A stretch of DNA of 64,000 nucleotides, taken from QWOP01 sp003669605 (lineage in GTDB: Bacteria; Planctomycetota; Planctomycetia; Pirellulales; UBA1268). The stretch is taken from the NCBI GenBank assembly GCA_947481985.1, contig CANKIK010000001.1:73484-137483 (forward strand), written 5' to 3'. Positions within the stretch are counted from its first letter, which is position 1. Every line of letters begins with the position of its first letter. A program made the translations under genes and the position numbers. A model generated the notes under the pieces. The model made no database searches, had not been told where the DNA came from, and saw nothing but the letters and a program-made list of their open reading frames with translations. Below are positions 19,734 through 28,227 of this stretch, in pieces.

Positions 19734-19845
19734 CACGCAACGGCGCCGAGAAGGCCGTCTAACGAGTGCGTAAGGCAGTCTCTTGGCAGCGGATACGGTA
19801 GGTTTCGCGGGTCTCAGGCAACACGGTTAACGCAGGGCAATTACC

Positions 19846-20541
19846 ATGGGACAGAAAGTCAACCCCGTCGGCTTCCGGACCGGTATTACCGAGCCGTGGA
19901 AGAGCCGCTGGTACGCCACGAAAAAGGAATTCCGCGATCTCCTCCTCGAGGATTTCAAGGTCCGCAAGTTCATTAAGGGAAAGTATCGTGCGGCCGCAAT
20001 CTCAAAGATCGAGATTGAAAGGACGCGCGACGAAGTGAAGGTAATACTCCATTCAGCACGCCCCGGCGTGTTGATCGGACGCAAGGGTCAGGACGTTGAT
20101 CGTCTTCAGGACGAACTGCAGGGCCTGCTCGGGCGTCGTGTTAATCTTAAAGTTGAGGAATTAGCTCGCCCGGAAATCCAGGCGCAGTTGATTGCAGAAG
20201 ATATCTCTGACCAACTCGTCAAGCGGGCAGCGTTTCGGCGGACTATGAAGCGGGCAATCGATACCACCATGGACGCAGGTGCCAAGGGTGTGAAGATTCA
20301 ACTCGCGGGCCGTCTTGGCGGTGCAGAGATGTCGCGTTGCGAGAAGGGCATCGCCGGATCGATGCCACTTTCGACGTTGCGGGCAAAAATTGACTACGGT
20401 TTCTGCGAGGCTCCCACCGCGCAGGGTCATATTGGAATTCAGGTGTGGGTCAACCAAGGCATGTACGAGGAGACCGGCGATGGCGCTGATGCCCAAGAGG
20501 GTCAAGCACCGAAAAAGCCAAAGAGGTCGTATAAGAGGTGA
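19846..20541 (+). CDS. rpsC: 30S ribosomal protein uS3
   Basis: This 231-aa protein starts MGQKVNPVGFRTGI and contains the KH domain GVLIGRKGQDVDRLQ. It also has the C-terminal domain with RLGGAEMSRCEKG, which helps form the mRNA entry channel. The last 20 or so residues are a Lys/Asp/Gly-rich tail whose codons overlap the start of rplP by 62 nt in another frame. Confidence 0.98.
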   Translation: MGQKVNPVGFRTGITEPWKSRWYATKKEFRDLLLEDFKVRKFIKGKYRAAAISKIEIERTRDEVKVILHSARPGVLIGRKGQDVDRLQDELQGLLGRRVNLKVEELARPEIQAQLIAEDISDQLVKRAAFRRTMKRAIDTTMDAGAKGVKIQLAGRLGGAEMSRCEKGIAGSMPLSTLRAKIDYGFCEAPTAQGHIGIQVWVNQGMYEETGDGADAQEGQAPKKPKRSYKR

Positions 20542-20896
20542 TGCCTCTCGCGGCAATCGGGTAGTGTTCGGCGACTTCGGCCTTCAGGCTGAGCAACCGG
20601 GCTGGCTGGCTGCGGCGACGATCGAAGCGGGACGCATAGCGGCCCAGCAGTACCTCCGCAGCGAGGGACGGCTGTTCGTGCGCGTTTTTCCGCACAAATC
20701 CGTGACATCTATTCCCCTCGAAACCCGTATGGGTAAGGGGAAGGGTGAGCCGGAGTTTTGGGCAGCGGTGGTGAAGCCAGGGACAATTCTGTACGAAATC
20801 GGCGGCGTGTCAGAGGAAGCAGCGCGGGTGTGCTTGTCGCGACTCGCGCACAAGATGCCGTTGCGGGTGCGGTTCGTAAAGCGTCGGGCGATGTAA
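20480..20896 (+). CDS. rplP: 50S ribosomal protein uL16
   Basis: This 138-aa protein starts MALMPKRVKHRKSQRG. ATG 20489 (MPKRVK) is an alternative, also inside rpsC. The Arg81-equivalent region TRMGKGKGEPE and KMPLRVRFVKR are conserved. The overlap with rpsC (62 nt, or 53 with the alternative) is long for ribosomal protein genes. Two hairpins follow the stop. Confidence 0.97.
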   Translation: MALMPKRVKHRKSQRGRIRGDASRGNRVVFGDFGLQAEQPGWLAAATIEAGRIAAQQYLRSEGRLFVRVFPHKSVTSIPLETRMGKGKGEPEFWAAVVKPGTILYEIGGVSEEAARVCLSRLAHKMPLRVRFVKRRAM

Positions 20897-20933
20897 GCCG
20901 GTCGTGATCCGGCATCTTCGGCATTCGCCGAAG
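20897..20933 (+). other. tandem hairpins in the rplP-rpmC spacer
   Basis: Immediately after the rplP TAA, GCCGG at 20897-20901 pairs with CCGGC at 20909-20913. Then CTTCGGC at 20916-20922 pairs with GCCGAAG at 20927-20933 around an ATTC loop. A TTTT follows only about 15 nt later, so this is a weak terminator at best. It may be a processing or pausing element. Confidence 0.4.
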
Positions 20934-20998
20934 GCAAATGAGAATGTCTTTTGGTTGATCCAGGTACGATTGAGCACACGTGGTCCGTAGGTTCAGAC

Positions 20999-21370
20999 AT
21001 GAACAAAGTACGCGAAATTCGCGAGATGAGCGACGAGCAGATCCGCTTGGTCTGGAAGGACTGCGCTGAAAAACTTTTTAAGCTCCGGATTCAGTCCCAG
21101 ACAGAGAAACTGCCTGATCCGACGGGAGCACGTAAAATCCGTCGCACGATCGCGAGGTGTCAGACGATCCTCGCGCAGCGTGGAAGTTTAGTGGTGCCCA
21201 CAACTGTTTCTGACGGGGCACCAGCAGATCAGGCTGTGCACGACGCTACGCAGCATGAAAAGCATGCACAGGGCAAGCATCTCACTGGGCGTGCGAAAGT
21301 ACATGTCGGTCCGAAGGGCGCGGTCAGGACTCGGCGAAAATTCCAGAAGCGAACGCAGAGCGGAAAATAA
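20999..21370 (+). CDS. rpmC: 50S ribosomal protein uL29 with C-terminal extension
   Basis: The first 65 residues or so (MNKVREIREMSDEQI ... IRRTIARCQTILAQRG) are a normal uL29 helical hairpin. A further 60 residues or so of basic, Gly/His/Lys-rich sequence follow, ending KRTQSGK, giving 123 aa rather than 60-75. No stop codon interrupts the join. ATG 20999 is preferred over an in-frame upstream start at 20951. uL29 lies at the tunnel exit. Confidence 0.95.
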   Translation: MNKVREIREMSDEQIRLVWKDCAEKLFKLRIQSQTEKLPDPTGARKIRRTIARCQTILAQRGSLVVPTTVSDGAPADQAVHDATQHEKHAQGKHLTGRAKVHVGPKGAVRTRRKFQKRTQSGK

Positions 21371-21495
21371 CAGCAAGTACGATGAGCATTGGCCCGCCAG
21401 ACAGCCACAGGCCACGATAAGGCTGGAGCTAGGGCATTCACATTAGAACTCTGGACGGACAAGCAACGAGCGAGCGAGACAGACAGGAAGAAGTC

Positions 21496-21855
21496 ATGCC
21501 AAGGCGAGTGGAAATAGGAACAGTGACCAGCGCAGCGTCAAAAAAGACGCGGCGGGTCGAGATTCCCAGGGTCGTGCGACACCCTAAATATGGCCGCATA
21601 CTCCATCGGCGCACCATCTGCCACGTTCATGACGAGGCGGAAGAGTCGCGCCCGGGCGATACGGTTGAGATCGTGGAGTGCCGGCCGCGAAGTCGTTTAA
21701 AGCGCTGGGAATTGGTAAAAATTGTCACCAAAAGTACCGCTGTGGACCTAGCAAGTCTCCGCAGTGGTGCGCGGGCCACGCAAATGCGTGAGACTGCAGC
21801 CAAGGCAGAGGCCGCCTCTGCCACTGGCAAGTCGACGGAAGGAACTTCCACATGA
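21496..21855 (+). CDS. rpsQ: 30S ribosomal protein uS17 with C-terminal extension
   Basis: The core OB fold is present: VEIGTVTSAASKKTRRVEI, RHPKYGRILHRRTICHVHDE and ECRPRSRLKRWELV. About 40 extra Ala/Thr/Lys/Glu-rich residues follow, for 119 aa in total versus about 85. ATG 21496 has AGGAAG upstream. The stop overlaps the rplN ATG by four bases. Confidence 0.96.
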   Translation: MPRRVEIGTVTSAASKKTRRVEIPRVVRHPKYGRILHRRTICHVHDEAEESRPGDTVEIVECRPRSRLKRWELVKIVTKSTAVDLASLRSGARATQMRETAAKAEAASATGKSTEGTST

Positions 21856-22220
21856 TCCAGATGCAAACCAGGCTCGTGGTCGCGGACAACACCGGCGCCA
21901 AAGAGGTGATGTGTTTTAAGGTCCTCGGTGGCAGCAAGAAGCGCACCGCCGGCATTGGCGACATCATTGTCTGTAGCGTGAAGACCGTGATCCCAGGCAG
22001 CGACGTCAAGAAAAAAGCTGTTGTCAAGGCGGTAATCGTTCGCTGCAAGCAGCCGACAAGGAGGAGCGACGGTAGTTATGTTCGCTTCGACACCAACGCT
22101 TGCGTGATCATCGACAACGATAACAATCCGAAGGGCACCCGTATCTTCGGTGCAGTGGCCCGTGAACTGCGAGACTGCAATTTCATGAAAATCGTCAGTT
22201 TGGCGAGCGAGGTGGTTTGA
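21852..22220 (+). CDS. rplN: 50S ribosomal protein uL14
   Basis: This 122-aa protein starts MIQMQTRLVVADNTGAKEV, with VRFDTNACVIIDNDNNPKGTRIFG and the C-terminal KIVSLASEVV. The ATGA overlap with rpsQ and the one-base TGATG overlap with rplX make this the most tightly coupled part of the cluster. uL14 is the RsfS partner, and rsfS lies elsewhere in this window. Confidence 0.98.
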   Translation: MIQMQTRLVVADNTGAKEVMCFKVLGGSKKRTAGIGDIIVCSVKTVIPGSDVKKKAVVKAVIVRCKQPTRRSDGSYVRFDTNACVIIDNDNNPKGTRIFGAVARELRDCNFMKIVSLASEVV

Positions 22221-22552
22221 TGCTGATCCGTTCAGGCGACATGGTTGAAGTTAAAACAGGCAATGCCCGAGGCACACGAGCAAAAGTGCTTTCGGTGCGG
22301 CGTATCGACGGAAAGATTGTGGTTGAAGGTGTCAACCGCGTGTATCGCCACATGCGCCGTAGCCAAAAGAACCCCCAGGGGGGGAGGCTCAGCAAGGAAA
22401 TGCCGATCGATGCATCGAATGTCTTGGTCGTTTGCGGCGGGTGCGACAAGCCGTCCCGGATGGGCGTGAAGTTGCTTGCCGACGGCGCCAAGATTCGTGT
22501 TTGTAAAAAGTGTGGGGCAGATTTGGGATCCCTGCGAACTGCGAAGAAATAG
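22220..22552 (+). CDS. rplX: 50S ribosomal protein uL24, zinc-ribbon form
   Basis: This 110-aa protein has a KOW motif near the N-terminus (IRSGDMVEVKTGNARGTRAKV). Its C-terminal half carries four cysteines as CGGC and CKKC, a metal-binding version of uL24. Start options are ATG 22220 (TGATG overlap with rplN) or TTG 22217. uL24 initiates 50S assembly. Confidence 0.96.
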   Translation: MLIRSGDMVEVKTGNARGTRAKVLSVRRIDGKIVVEGVNRVYRHMRRSQKNPQGGRLSKEMPIDASNVLVVCGGCDKPSRMGVKLLADGAKIRVCKKCGADLGSLRTAKK

Positions 22553-22650
22553 CAAGAGAACGGCGAGCAAGGGCGTCGCTCAGGTCGTGTCCCAATGTCG
22601 GGTCACAGGTGAAGAGGGTCGGAACGGTTCAACGCTGAAGGACGGATGCG

Positions 22651-23292
22651 ATGGCAAAGAAGACAAAAGCAACCCAGACGCAGGTGGCGGCGACAGGCCC
22701 AGCGACTGCAGGTCCGGCGGGGACCCCGCGGATGCTTGAGCACTACAAGAACACTGTTCGACCTGCACTCAGCCTGGCGCTCGCGCGGACGAACCCGCAC
22801 TCGCTCCCAAAGCTTGAGAAGATTGTGGTCAACATGGGAGTGGGGGTGGCCGTCACGGAGAAGAAGTATCTCGAAGAGGCGATTGGCGCGATGGCGCAAG
22901 TCACGGGACAGAAGCCCATCGCCACGCTCTCCAAGGTCGCCGTGTCGGGGTTTAAGCTCCGTGAGAATCTTCCTATCGGATGCAAAGTCACGCTCCGTGG
23001 GCGGCGGATGTATGAGTTTCTCGACCGACTCGTGTCGCTCGCGTTGCCCCGTGTACGCGATTTTCGAGGGCTCTCGAGTACCGCTTTCGACGGTCATGGA
23101 AATTACAGTCTTGGCCTTTCTGAGCAGATGGTGTTTCCGGAAATCAATCCGGATAAATACACCCGAGCCCAAGGTATGAACATTACCTTGGTCACTTCTG
23201 CTCGGAATGATGACGAGGCCAGGCAATTTCTTCGCGCGATGGGTGTGCCGCTGAAGAAGGACAAGGATGAGGATGATGGTGCCGCAGCGTAG
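22651..23292 (+). CDS. rplE: 50S ribosomal protein uL5
   Basis: This 213-aa protein is longer than the usual 180, with about 27 extra low-complexity Ala/Thr/Lys residues before RMLEHYKNTVRPAL and an acidic tail (KKDKDEDDG). The core KIVVNMGVG, QKPIATLSKVAVSGFKLRE and the GNYSLGLSEQ block are standard. It is followed by the terminator-like hairpin at 23312. Confidence 0.97.
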   Translation: MAKKTKATQTQVAATGPATAGPAGTPRMLEHYKNTVRPALSLALARTNPHSLPKLEKIVVNMGVGVAVTEKKYLEEAIGAMAQVTGQKPIATLSKVAVSGFKLRENLPIGCKVTLRGRRMYEFLDRLVSLALPRVRDFRGLSSTAFDGHGNYSLGLSEQMVFPEINPDKYTRAQGMNITLVTSARNDDEARQFLRAMGVPLKKDKDEDDGAAA

Positions 23293-23311
23293 CGGCACGA
23301 CGAAGACGCAG

Positions 23312-23344
23312 GCGGATCTTCCGGGTGGAAGACCGCTGTTTTTA
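23312..23344 (+). terminator. intrinsic terminator-like hairpin inside the ribosomal cluster
   Basis: GCGG 23312-23315, a bulged A, and TCTTCC 23317-23322 pair with GGAAGA 23327-23332 and CCGC 23333-23336 around a GGGT loop. TGTTTTTA follows directly. A ten-pair stem with a T-tract is the classic factor-independent form. It lies 20 nt after rplE and 38 nt before rpsN, so it probably attenuates expression of downstream genes. Confidence 0.6.
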
Positions 23345-23381
23345 GGGTGCGGCCGTAAAGCCCGCCGACGTTGGAATCACT

Positions 23382-23567
23382 ATGGCAAGCAAGTCCAAGA
23401 TCGCGATGGCCAAACGGCCGCCGAAGTTCTCAACCCGGCAGGTTCAGCGCTGCATGTTGTGTGGGCGCCCACGGGCTGTGTATCGCAAATTCGGGCTCTG
23501 CCGAATTTGCTTTCGGAAGTTAGCCGATCAGGGTTTCATTCCGGGAGTCAGGAAGGCGAGTTGGTGA
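23382..23567 (+). CDS. rpsN: 30S ribosomal protein uS14, zinc type (Z)
   Basis: This 61-aa short form has four zinc-ligand cysteines at 24, 27, 40 and 43 (CMLC and CRIC). It is the usual type in lineages without the longer C-minus form. ATG 23382 begins MASKSKIAMAKRPPKF. It lies downstream of the terminator-like hairpin, so its expression may need readthrough or its own promoter. Confidence 0.97.
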   Translation: MASKSKIAMAKRPPKFSTRQVQRCMLCGRPRAVYRKFGLCRICFRKLADQGFIPGVRKASW

Positions 23568-23758
23568 TAGAAAAGACTTGATCTCAGGGCAATCGTACCC
23601 ATGCTTTGGAACTCCACGAAAGTGGCTCCTGGGATTGGGATACGGCGACTGAAGACGGTCTTCGCTGAAGTTCCGATCGACAATACGACGTTGATCGGGG
23701 CCTTGGGCTGTGGGTGGTTGGCAGGGTTTACTGAATCTCATTCAAGGGCGTTTCCGAC

Positions 23759-24154
23759 ATGATGACCGATCCCATCGCCGACATGCTCACTCGCATCCGC
23801 AACGCGGTGCGCGTAGAACGCGCCATCGTGGAGATCCCAAGTTCTAAGGTGAAGCGTGGTGTAGCGGACGTGCTGAAGCGCGAGGGCTACATCTGGGACT
23901 GGAAGGAAGTCGAGTCGGAACCGGCAGCAAAACTGCAGTTGGAACTCAAGTATGGTCCTAACGGCGAGCGACTCATTCGGCATATCCGCCGCGTCAGTTC
24001 ACCGGGACGGCGTGTCTATAGTCGATCCGTGCTCTTGCGTCCCGTTCTCGGCGGGCTTGGGATCTCGATACTTTCGACGAGCAGCGGTGTTGTAAGCGAT
24101 CGTGAAGCCAGGCAGCGGAAGTTGGGCGGCGAGGTTCTCTGCGAGCTGTGGTGA
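23759..24154 (+). CDS. rpsH: 30S ribosomal protein uS8
   Basis: This 131-aa protein (ATG 23759, or 23762) starts MTDPIADMLTRIRNAVRV and ends with the ISILSTSSGVVSDREAR...GGEVLCELW signature. In E. coli uS8 represses the spc operon by binding mRNA. The 191-nt spacer upstream has a hairpin with a GAAA loop (23614-23617 with 23622-23625) and others, but I cannot assign an S8 site. Confidence 0.98.
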   Translation: MMTDPIADMLTRIRNAVRVERAIVEIPSSKVKRGVADVLKREGYIWDWKEVESEPAAKLQLELKYGPNGERLIRHIRRVSSPGRRVYSRSVLLRPVLGGLGISILSTSSGVVSDREARQRKLGGEVLCELW

Positions 24155-24289
24155 GCGTTTCGATAAGCGGGTGGTTGCGAAGCTTTGTACTAGCAGGTGT
24201 TGGTACTTCAACGGCATCGTAGTATTGATTTACGGAACGAATGATGGGTGGCTCTAGCCTGCCCTGCAGCTGACAGAAAGGTTCATCGC

Positions 24290-24835
24290 ATGTCGCGGAT
24301 CGGGAAGGCACCAGTGCAGATCCCCAAGGGGGTGAAGATCGCTGTTGAGGGCGCTACGCTACGGGTCGAGGGTCCCCTCGGTAAACTCGCTCACCAAGTT
24401 CACCCTGCAGTCGCGGTCCATGTAGATCCCGCGGACGGGCAGTTAAAGGTCACTCGCAGTGGGGATGATCGGATATCACGGAGTATTCACGGCCTGACCC
24501 GCGCACTCGCTGCAAATATGGTTGAGGGAGTCTCGAAGGGCTACGAAAAGAAACTGGAGATCGTGGGGGTCGGCTATATCGCCGCTATTCAGAAGAACAC
24601 TCTCCAGTTACGCGTCGGATTTGCAAACGAATTGCAACTCCCTATTCCGGTTGGGCTCACCGTTACGTGCCCAGATCAGACGCACATTGTCGTAAAAGGC
24701 ATCGACAAGCATCTTGTCGGGCAGTTCGCTGCTGAAGTTCGCGCCAAGCGAAAACCTGAGCCATACAAGGGCAAGGGAATTCGTTATGAGGGTGAGCAAG
24801 TCCGTCGCAAGGCAGGCAAGGCAGTTACGAAGTAA
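24290..24835 (+). CDS. rplF: 50S ribosomal protein uL6
   Basis: This 181-aa protein starts MSRIGKAPVQIPKGVKI. It carries two repeated domains, then PEPYKGKGIRYEGEQVRRKAGKA, the conserved C-terminal rRNA contact. ATG 24290 is preferred over an in-frame start at 24248. A 129-nt spacer to rplR includes a 6-bp pair GGACGG/CCGTCC. Confidence 0.98.
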   Translation: MSRIGKAPVQIPKGVKIAVEGATLRVEGPLGKLAHQVHPAVAVHVDPADGQLKVTRSGDDRISRSIHGLTRALAANMVEGVSKGYEKKLEIVGVGYIAAIQKNTLQLRVGFANELQLPIPVGLTVTCPDQTHIVVKGIDKHLVGQFAAEVRAKRKPEPYKGKGIRYEGEQVRRKAGKAVTK

Positions 24836-24964
24836 AGTTTTTACCATCGTTCAGGATCGCTTCTTGCTCCTCATCGGATCGAGACGCTACTGGACGGGGT
24901 TTGAGTCTAGGGCCGTCCCGGTATCCTTTTAGCAACCTCTACTCCTACACGCAGTCACGTTCCA

Positions 24965-25333
24965 ATGGACCACGCCCGCACGATTCTCAGGCAGCGGATT
25001 CGCCGACGCCACCGTGTCCGACGCCACATCCGCGGTACTGCAGAGCGCCCGCGCCTGGCTGTGTTTCGTACACACAAGCATATTTACGCCCAGATCATTG
25101 ACGACGCAGCCGGACGAACGCTTGTTTCAGCGAGTTCGGTCGACAAGCAGATCCGTGATGGAGTTGGGTTTGGTGGTAACAAAGACGCTGCCGCAGCCAT
25201 CGGCCGGGCTGTTGCGGAGCGCGCCCAGGCGGCTGGGTTAAAGAAGGTCTGCTTCGATCGAGGAGAGTTTCGCTACCATGGGCGGGTCGCTGCCCTTGCT
25301 GACGCAGCACGAGCGGCAGGCCTTGAGTTTTAA
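24965..25333 (+). CDS. rplR: 50S ribosomal protein uL18
   Basis: This 122-aa protein has RHRVRRHIRGTAERPRLAVFRTHKHIYAQIIDD and the C-terminal CFDRGEFRYHGRVAALADAARAAGL typical of uL18, the 5S rRNA binder. The start is ATG 24965. Confidence 0.97.
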   Translation: MDHARTILRQRIRRRHRVRRHIRGTAERPRLAVFRTHKHIYAQIIDDAAGRTLVSASSVDKQIRDGVGFGGNKDAAAAIGRAVAERAQAAGLKKVCFDRGEFRYHGRVAALADAARAAGLEF

Positions 25334-25413
25334 CATTCGGGAACTGTTGTGGTGGGCATCAGCCTCACGACAAGCAATTCTGCATAGTCCATTCCACTGG
25401 AGCTTCGAAGACC

Positions 25414-25944
25414 GTGTCGACCAGCAGCAGCCATGGCCGGGATCGTGATTCACGCGACAATCGTGGTGGCGAACGGAGCGGTGAGTTTGCCGAGAAGGTA
25501 GTCAAGGTTCGGCGCTGTGCCACGGTCGTCAAGGGCGGGCGGCGGTTCAGTTTTGCAGGACTTGTCGTGGTCGGAAACGGCCGTGGCAAGGTCGGGTGTG
25601 GCTACGCGAAAGCTAACGAAGTACCACCCGCTGTGGAAAAAGCCATCAAAGATGGCATGAAAAATCTCATTGAGGTCCCTGTTTCGACCGGGTCTATTCC
25701 TCACCGTGTCGAGGGGAGAAGCGGTACCGCGAAGGTCATACTTCTCCCCGCCAGCCCTGGGACTGGGATCATTGCCGGCGCAGCAGTGCGGGCGGTGTGT
25801 GAGTCGGCTGGGATCCGCGATGTGCTGACCAAGGCTCATGGTTCGACGAATCCGGTGAACCTTGTCAAGGCAGCCTTGGATGGGCTCAAGCAATTAAGAA
25901 CAAAAAGCGAAGTTGAGCGGCTGCGGGGTGTTACGCTGTCCTGA
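25414..25944 (+). CDS. rpsE: 30S ribosomal protein uS5
   Basis: This 176-aa protein has a basic, Asp/Arg/Ser-rich N-terminus, then KVVKVRRCATVVKGGRRFSF and the double-stranded RNA-binding and C-terminal domains ending with GSTNPVNLVKAALDGLKQL. It starts with GTG at 25414. uL30 normally follows, but no rpmD frame exists in the 202 nt before rplO. Confidence 0.97.
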   Translation: MSTSSSHGRDRDSRDNRGGERSGEFAEKVVKVRRCATVVKGGRRFSFAGLVVVGNGRGKVGCGYAKANEVPPAVEKAIKDGMKNLIEVPVSTGSIPHRVEGRSGTAKVILLPASPGTGIIAGAAVRAVCESAGIRDVLTKAHGSTNPVNLVKAALDGLKQLRTKSEVERLRGVTLS

Positions 25945-26146
25945 GGCGTGGCCGATCGATGCGGGGTATTACGGCACGCGGAATTACGGTCGCCGAGTTG
26001 AATCTGGGTTGACGGGGAGACGAGTCCGCGAAGTCTTGGCGAAGACTCGAGGAATGTTGAGGGTTGGTTTGTTGGGACAGTGATTGGTGGTCATACAAGC
26101 AGGCCGGTGAACATCGCCGGCACCGTACGCGTGAGGGGATTTTTCG

Positions 26147-26653
26147 ATGAAGATTAACGACGTCCATCAGGGGATCCACAAGAACCGGAAGCGACTCCGG
26201 ATCGGGCGCGGTCCTGGTTCCGGACGAGGAAAGACCTCCGGGCGCGGACATAAGGGCCAGGGTCAGTTGGCTGGCTGGAGCGCGCCAGGGCTCTTCGAAG
26301 GCGCGCGAATGCCGCTCATTCGGCAGATTCCGAAGCGTGGCTTTCACAATCAACACGGGCGGATTGTGACGTGTATCAATGTCGATGATCTCGAGGCTCG
26401 TTTTCCTGCTGGTTCAGACGTCAATCCAGAGACACTGCGGACGATTGGTTTGGCCAAGGGGATATGGGATTCTGTCAAAATTCTTGGCGAAGGATCGATC
26501 ACAAAGCCACTGAAGGTGTCTGCCCACCATTTCAGTGCTCAGGCTCGGGAGAAGATTCTGGCTGCCGGTGGAACAGTGACGGACATTGCTGGTCCGGCTC
26601 CTGTTGTCAAACGGCAGAAAAAGGTGTCACGGAAGAAGCCCGCCGCGCAGTAG
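26147..26653 (+). CDS. rplO: 50S ribosomal protein uL15
   Basis: This 168-aa protein has the glycine-rich KRLRIGRGPGSGRGKTSGRGHKGQ segment, RMPLIRQIPKRGFHN and the C-terminal SAHHFSAQAREKILAAGG. ATG 26147 follows a GAGGGG element. It precedes secY by 42 nt, the conserved linkage. Confidence 0.97.
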   Translation: MKINDVHQGIHKNRKRLRIGRGPGSGRGKTSGRGHKGQGQLAGWSAPGLFEGARMPLIRQIPKRGFHNQHGRIVTCINVDDLEARFPAGSDVNPETLRTIGLAKGIWDSVKILGEGSITKPLKVSAHHFSAQAREKILAAGGTVTDIAGPAPVVKRQKKVSRKKPAAQ

Positions 26654-26695
26654 CGTGAACGCTCCGGGCGTGATGGGAGCAAAGGAGTCGTTCTC

Positions 26696-28057
26696 GTGCT
26701 GGAAAAACTTCGCATCATCTTTACGATCCCCGAGTTGCGGCAGAAGATTCTGTTGACGCTCGGCCTGTTGGCCATTTATCGGGTCGGCTGGCAGGTGCCG
26801 TTACCGATCGTTGACGCCAAGGCGATGACTGCTTTCGCGCAGGAGAGCGGTGGGATCGCCGATCTACTCAAAACGGTCGCGGTGTTCTCGGCGAGCCAGT
26901 TATCGCAGGCGACGATTTTTGGCTTGGGGATCATGCCGTATATTTCGGCCTCGATCATTTTTCAGTTGCTCGGCACGGTCTGGCCGCCGCTTGAGCGACT
27001 GACCAAAGAGGGTGAAGCCGGCCGCAAGAAGATCAACGAGTACACTCGCTATGCGACTGTCGTTATCTGTCTTTTGCAGAGTTGGGCATATGTGGCTTTT
27101 CTCTCCAATGCCCGGATCGGCGAGACATCACTTATACAGCCGGCATTTCTGGTGGACGGAAGATTGCCGTTGGTGTGGCAGTTCGTCGCGGTAATGACCA
27201 TGACGGCGGGCACTATCTTTTTGATGTGGCTCGGTGAGCAGATCGATGAATTCGGCATTGGTAACGGGATCAGTCTCTTGATCATGGCTGGAATTCTTGC
27301 CGCTATGCCGAGTGCATTGCTGGAGTTGGCTGGTGACACCACGTGGGAACTCGGTGGTGGAGGTGGCAAGATGGGGATCGAGACTATTCTTGTGCTCGCG
27401 GCACTGTTCGTTGGGGTCGTGGCGGGGGTGGTGTTTATGACGCAGGGGCAGCGTCGGATTCCGACGCAGAGCGCGAAGCATGTCCGTGGCCGACGGGTGT
27501 ATGGTGGAACCCGTCAGTACTTGCCACTGCGGGTCAATCAGGCCGGCGTGATGCCGATCATTTTTGCGAGTTCGCTGTTGCTCTTTCCGCAGATGCTCTT
27601 TCAGTATCTGTCGAGTGCATATCCGGGGAATGCGTTTCTGGGGTCGCTTCACGACTCCTTTACGCGGGGGCAGTCGTTTCTCTACACGATTCTCTATATC
27701 GCGCTGATCTACTTTTTCTGCTACTTCTGGACGGCGATTACATTCAATCCGAAGGAGATGGCTGACAATCTCAAGAACTTCGGGGCGTTTATTCCTGGCT
27801 ATCGCCCCGGTAAACGAACTGCCGATTATTTAGAGCGGGTGATGGAGCGGATCACGTATGTGGGGGCTGGATTTCTGGCCTTGGTTGCGATCATTCCAAC
27901 TATTGTCGGTGGTGCGTTGGGCATACCATCGCAGATCGCCAGTTTCTACGGTGGTACCGGCTTGCTGATTGCGGTGAGCGTCGCCTTTGATTTGGTGCAA
28001 AAGATCGATAGCCACTTGGTGATGCGGAACTACACGGGGTTACTGGAGAAGTCTTGA
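26696..28057 (+). CDS. secY: preprotein translocase subunit SecY
   Basis: This 453-aa, ten-helix channel protein is the core of the Sec translocon. Recognisable blocks are ILLTLGLLAIYRVGWQVPLP, the plug/TM2 region ATIFGLGIMPYISASIIFQLL, and the cytoplasmic loops RRIPTQSAKHVRGRR and FNPKEMADNLKNFGAFIPG. It starts with GTG 26696 after AAAGGAG. Its partners YajC and SecDF are encoded at 59344-62613. Confidence 0.98.
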   Translation: MLEKLRIIFTIPELRQKILLTLGLLAIYRVGWQVPLPIVDAKAMTAFAQESGGIADLLKTVAVFSASQLSQATIFGLGIMPYISASIIFQLLGTVWPPLERLTKEGEAGRKKINEYTRYATVVICLLQSWAYVAFLSNARIGETSLIQPAFLVDGRLPLVWQFVAVMTMTAGTIFLMWLGEQIDEFGIGNGISLLIMAGILAAMPSALLELAGDTTWELGGGGGKMGIETILVLAALFVGVVAGVVFMTQGQRRIPTQSAKHVRGRRVYGGTRQYLPLRVNQAGVMPIIFASSLLLFPQMLFQYLSSAYPGNAFLGSLHDSFTRGQSFLYTILYIALIYFFCYFWTAITFNPKEMADNLKNFGAFIPGYRPGKRTADYLERVMERITYVGAGFLALVAIIPTIVGGALGIPSQIASFYGGTGLLIAVSVAFDLVQKIDSHLVMRNYTGLLEKS

Positions 28058-28227
28058 CCGAGTAGGGCGGGTTGTAGGGGTGCTGGTGGTTTTTTTTGTG
28101 GGTGCTGTTCCCTGCCCGGCACGTGACGGCTTTGGATCTAGGTCCCAGTCGGTTTTCCTGGTGTGTAGGACGTGATCGATCGTGTCGCAGTCTGCCTCGC
28201 CTCTCGGTAGTGTCGTACGGGCTAGTC

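Noticed and set aside
25945..26146. Possible rpmD (uL30) in the rpsE-rplO spacer
   Set aside because: No frame long enough with uL30 features was found. Repeated hairpins there are the only structure.
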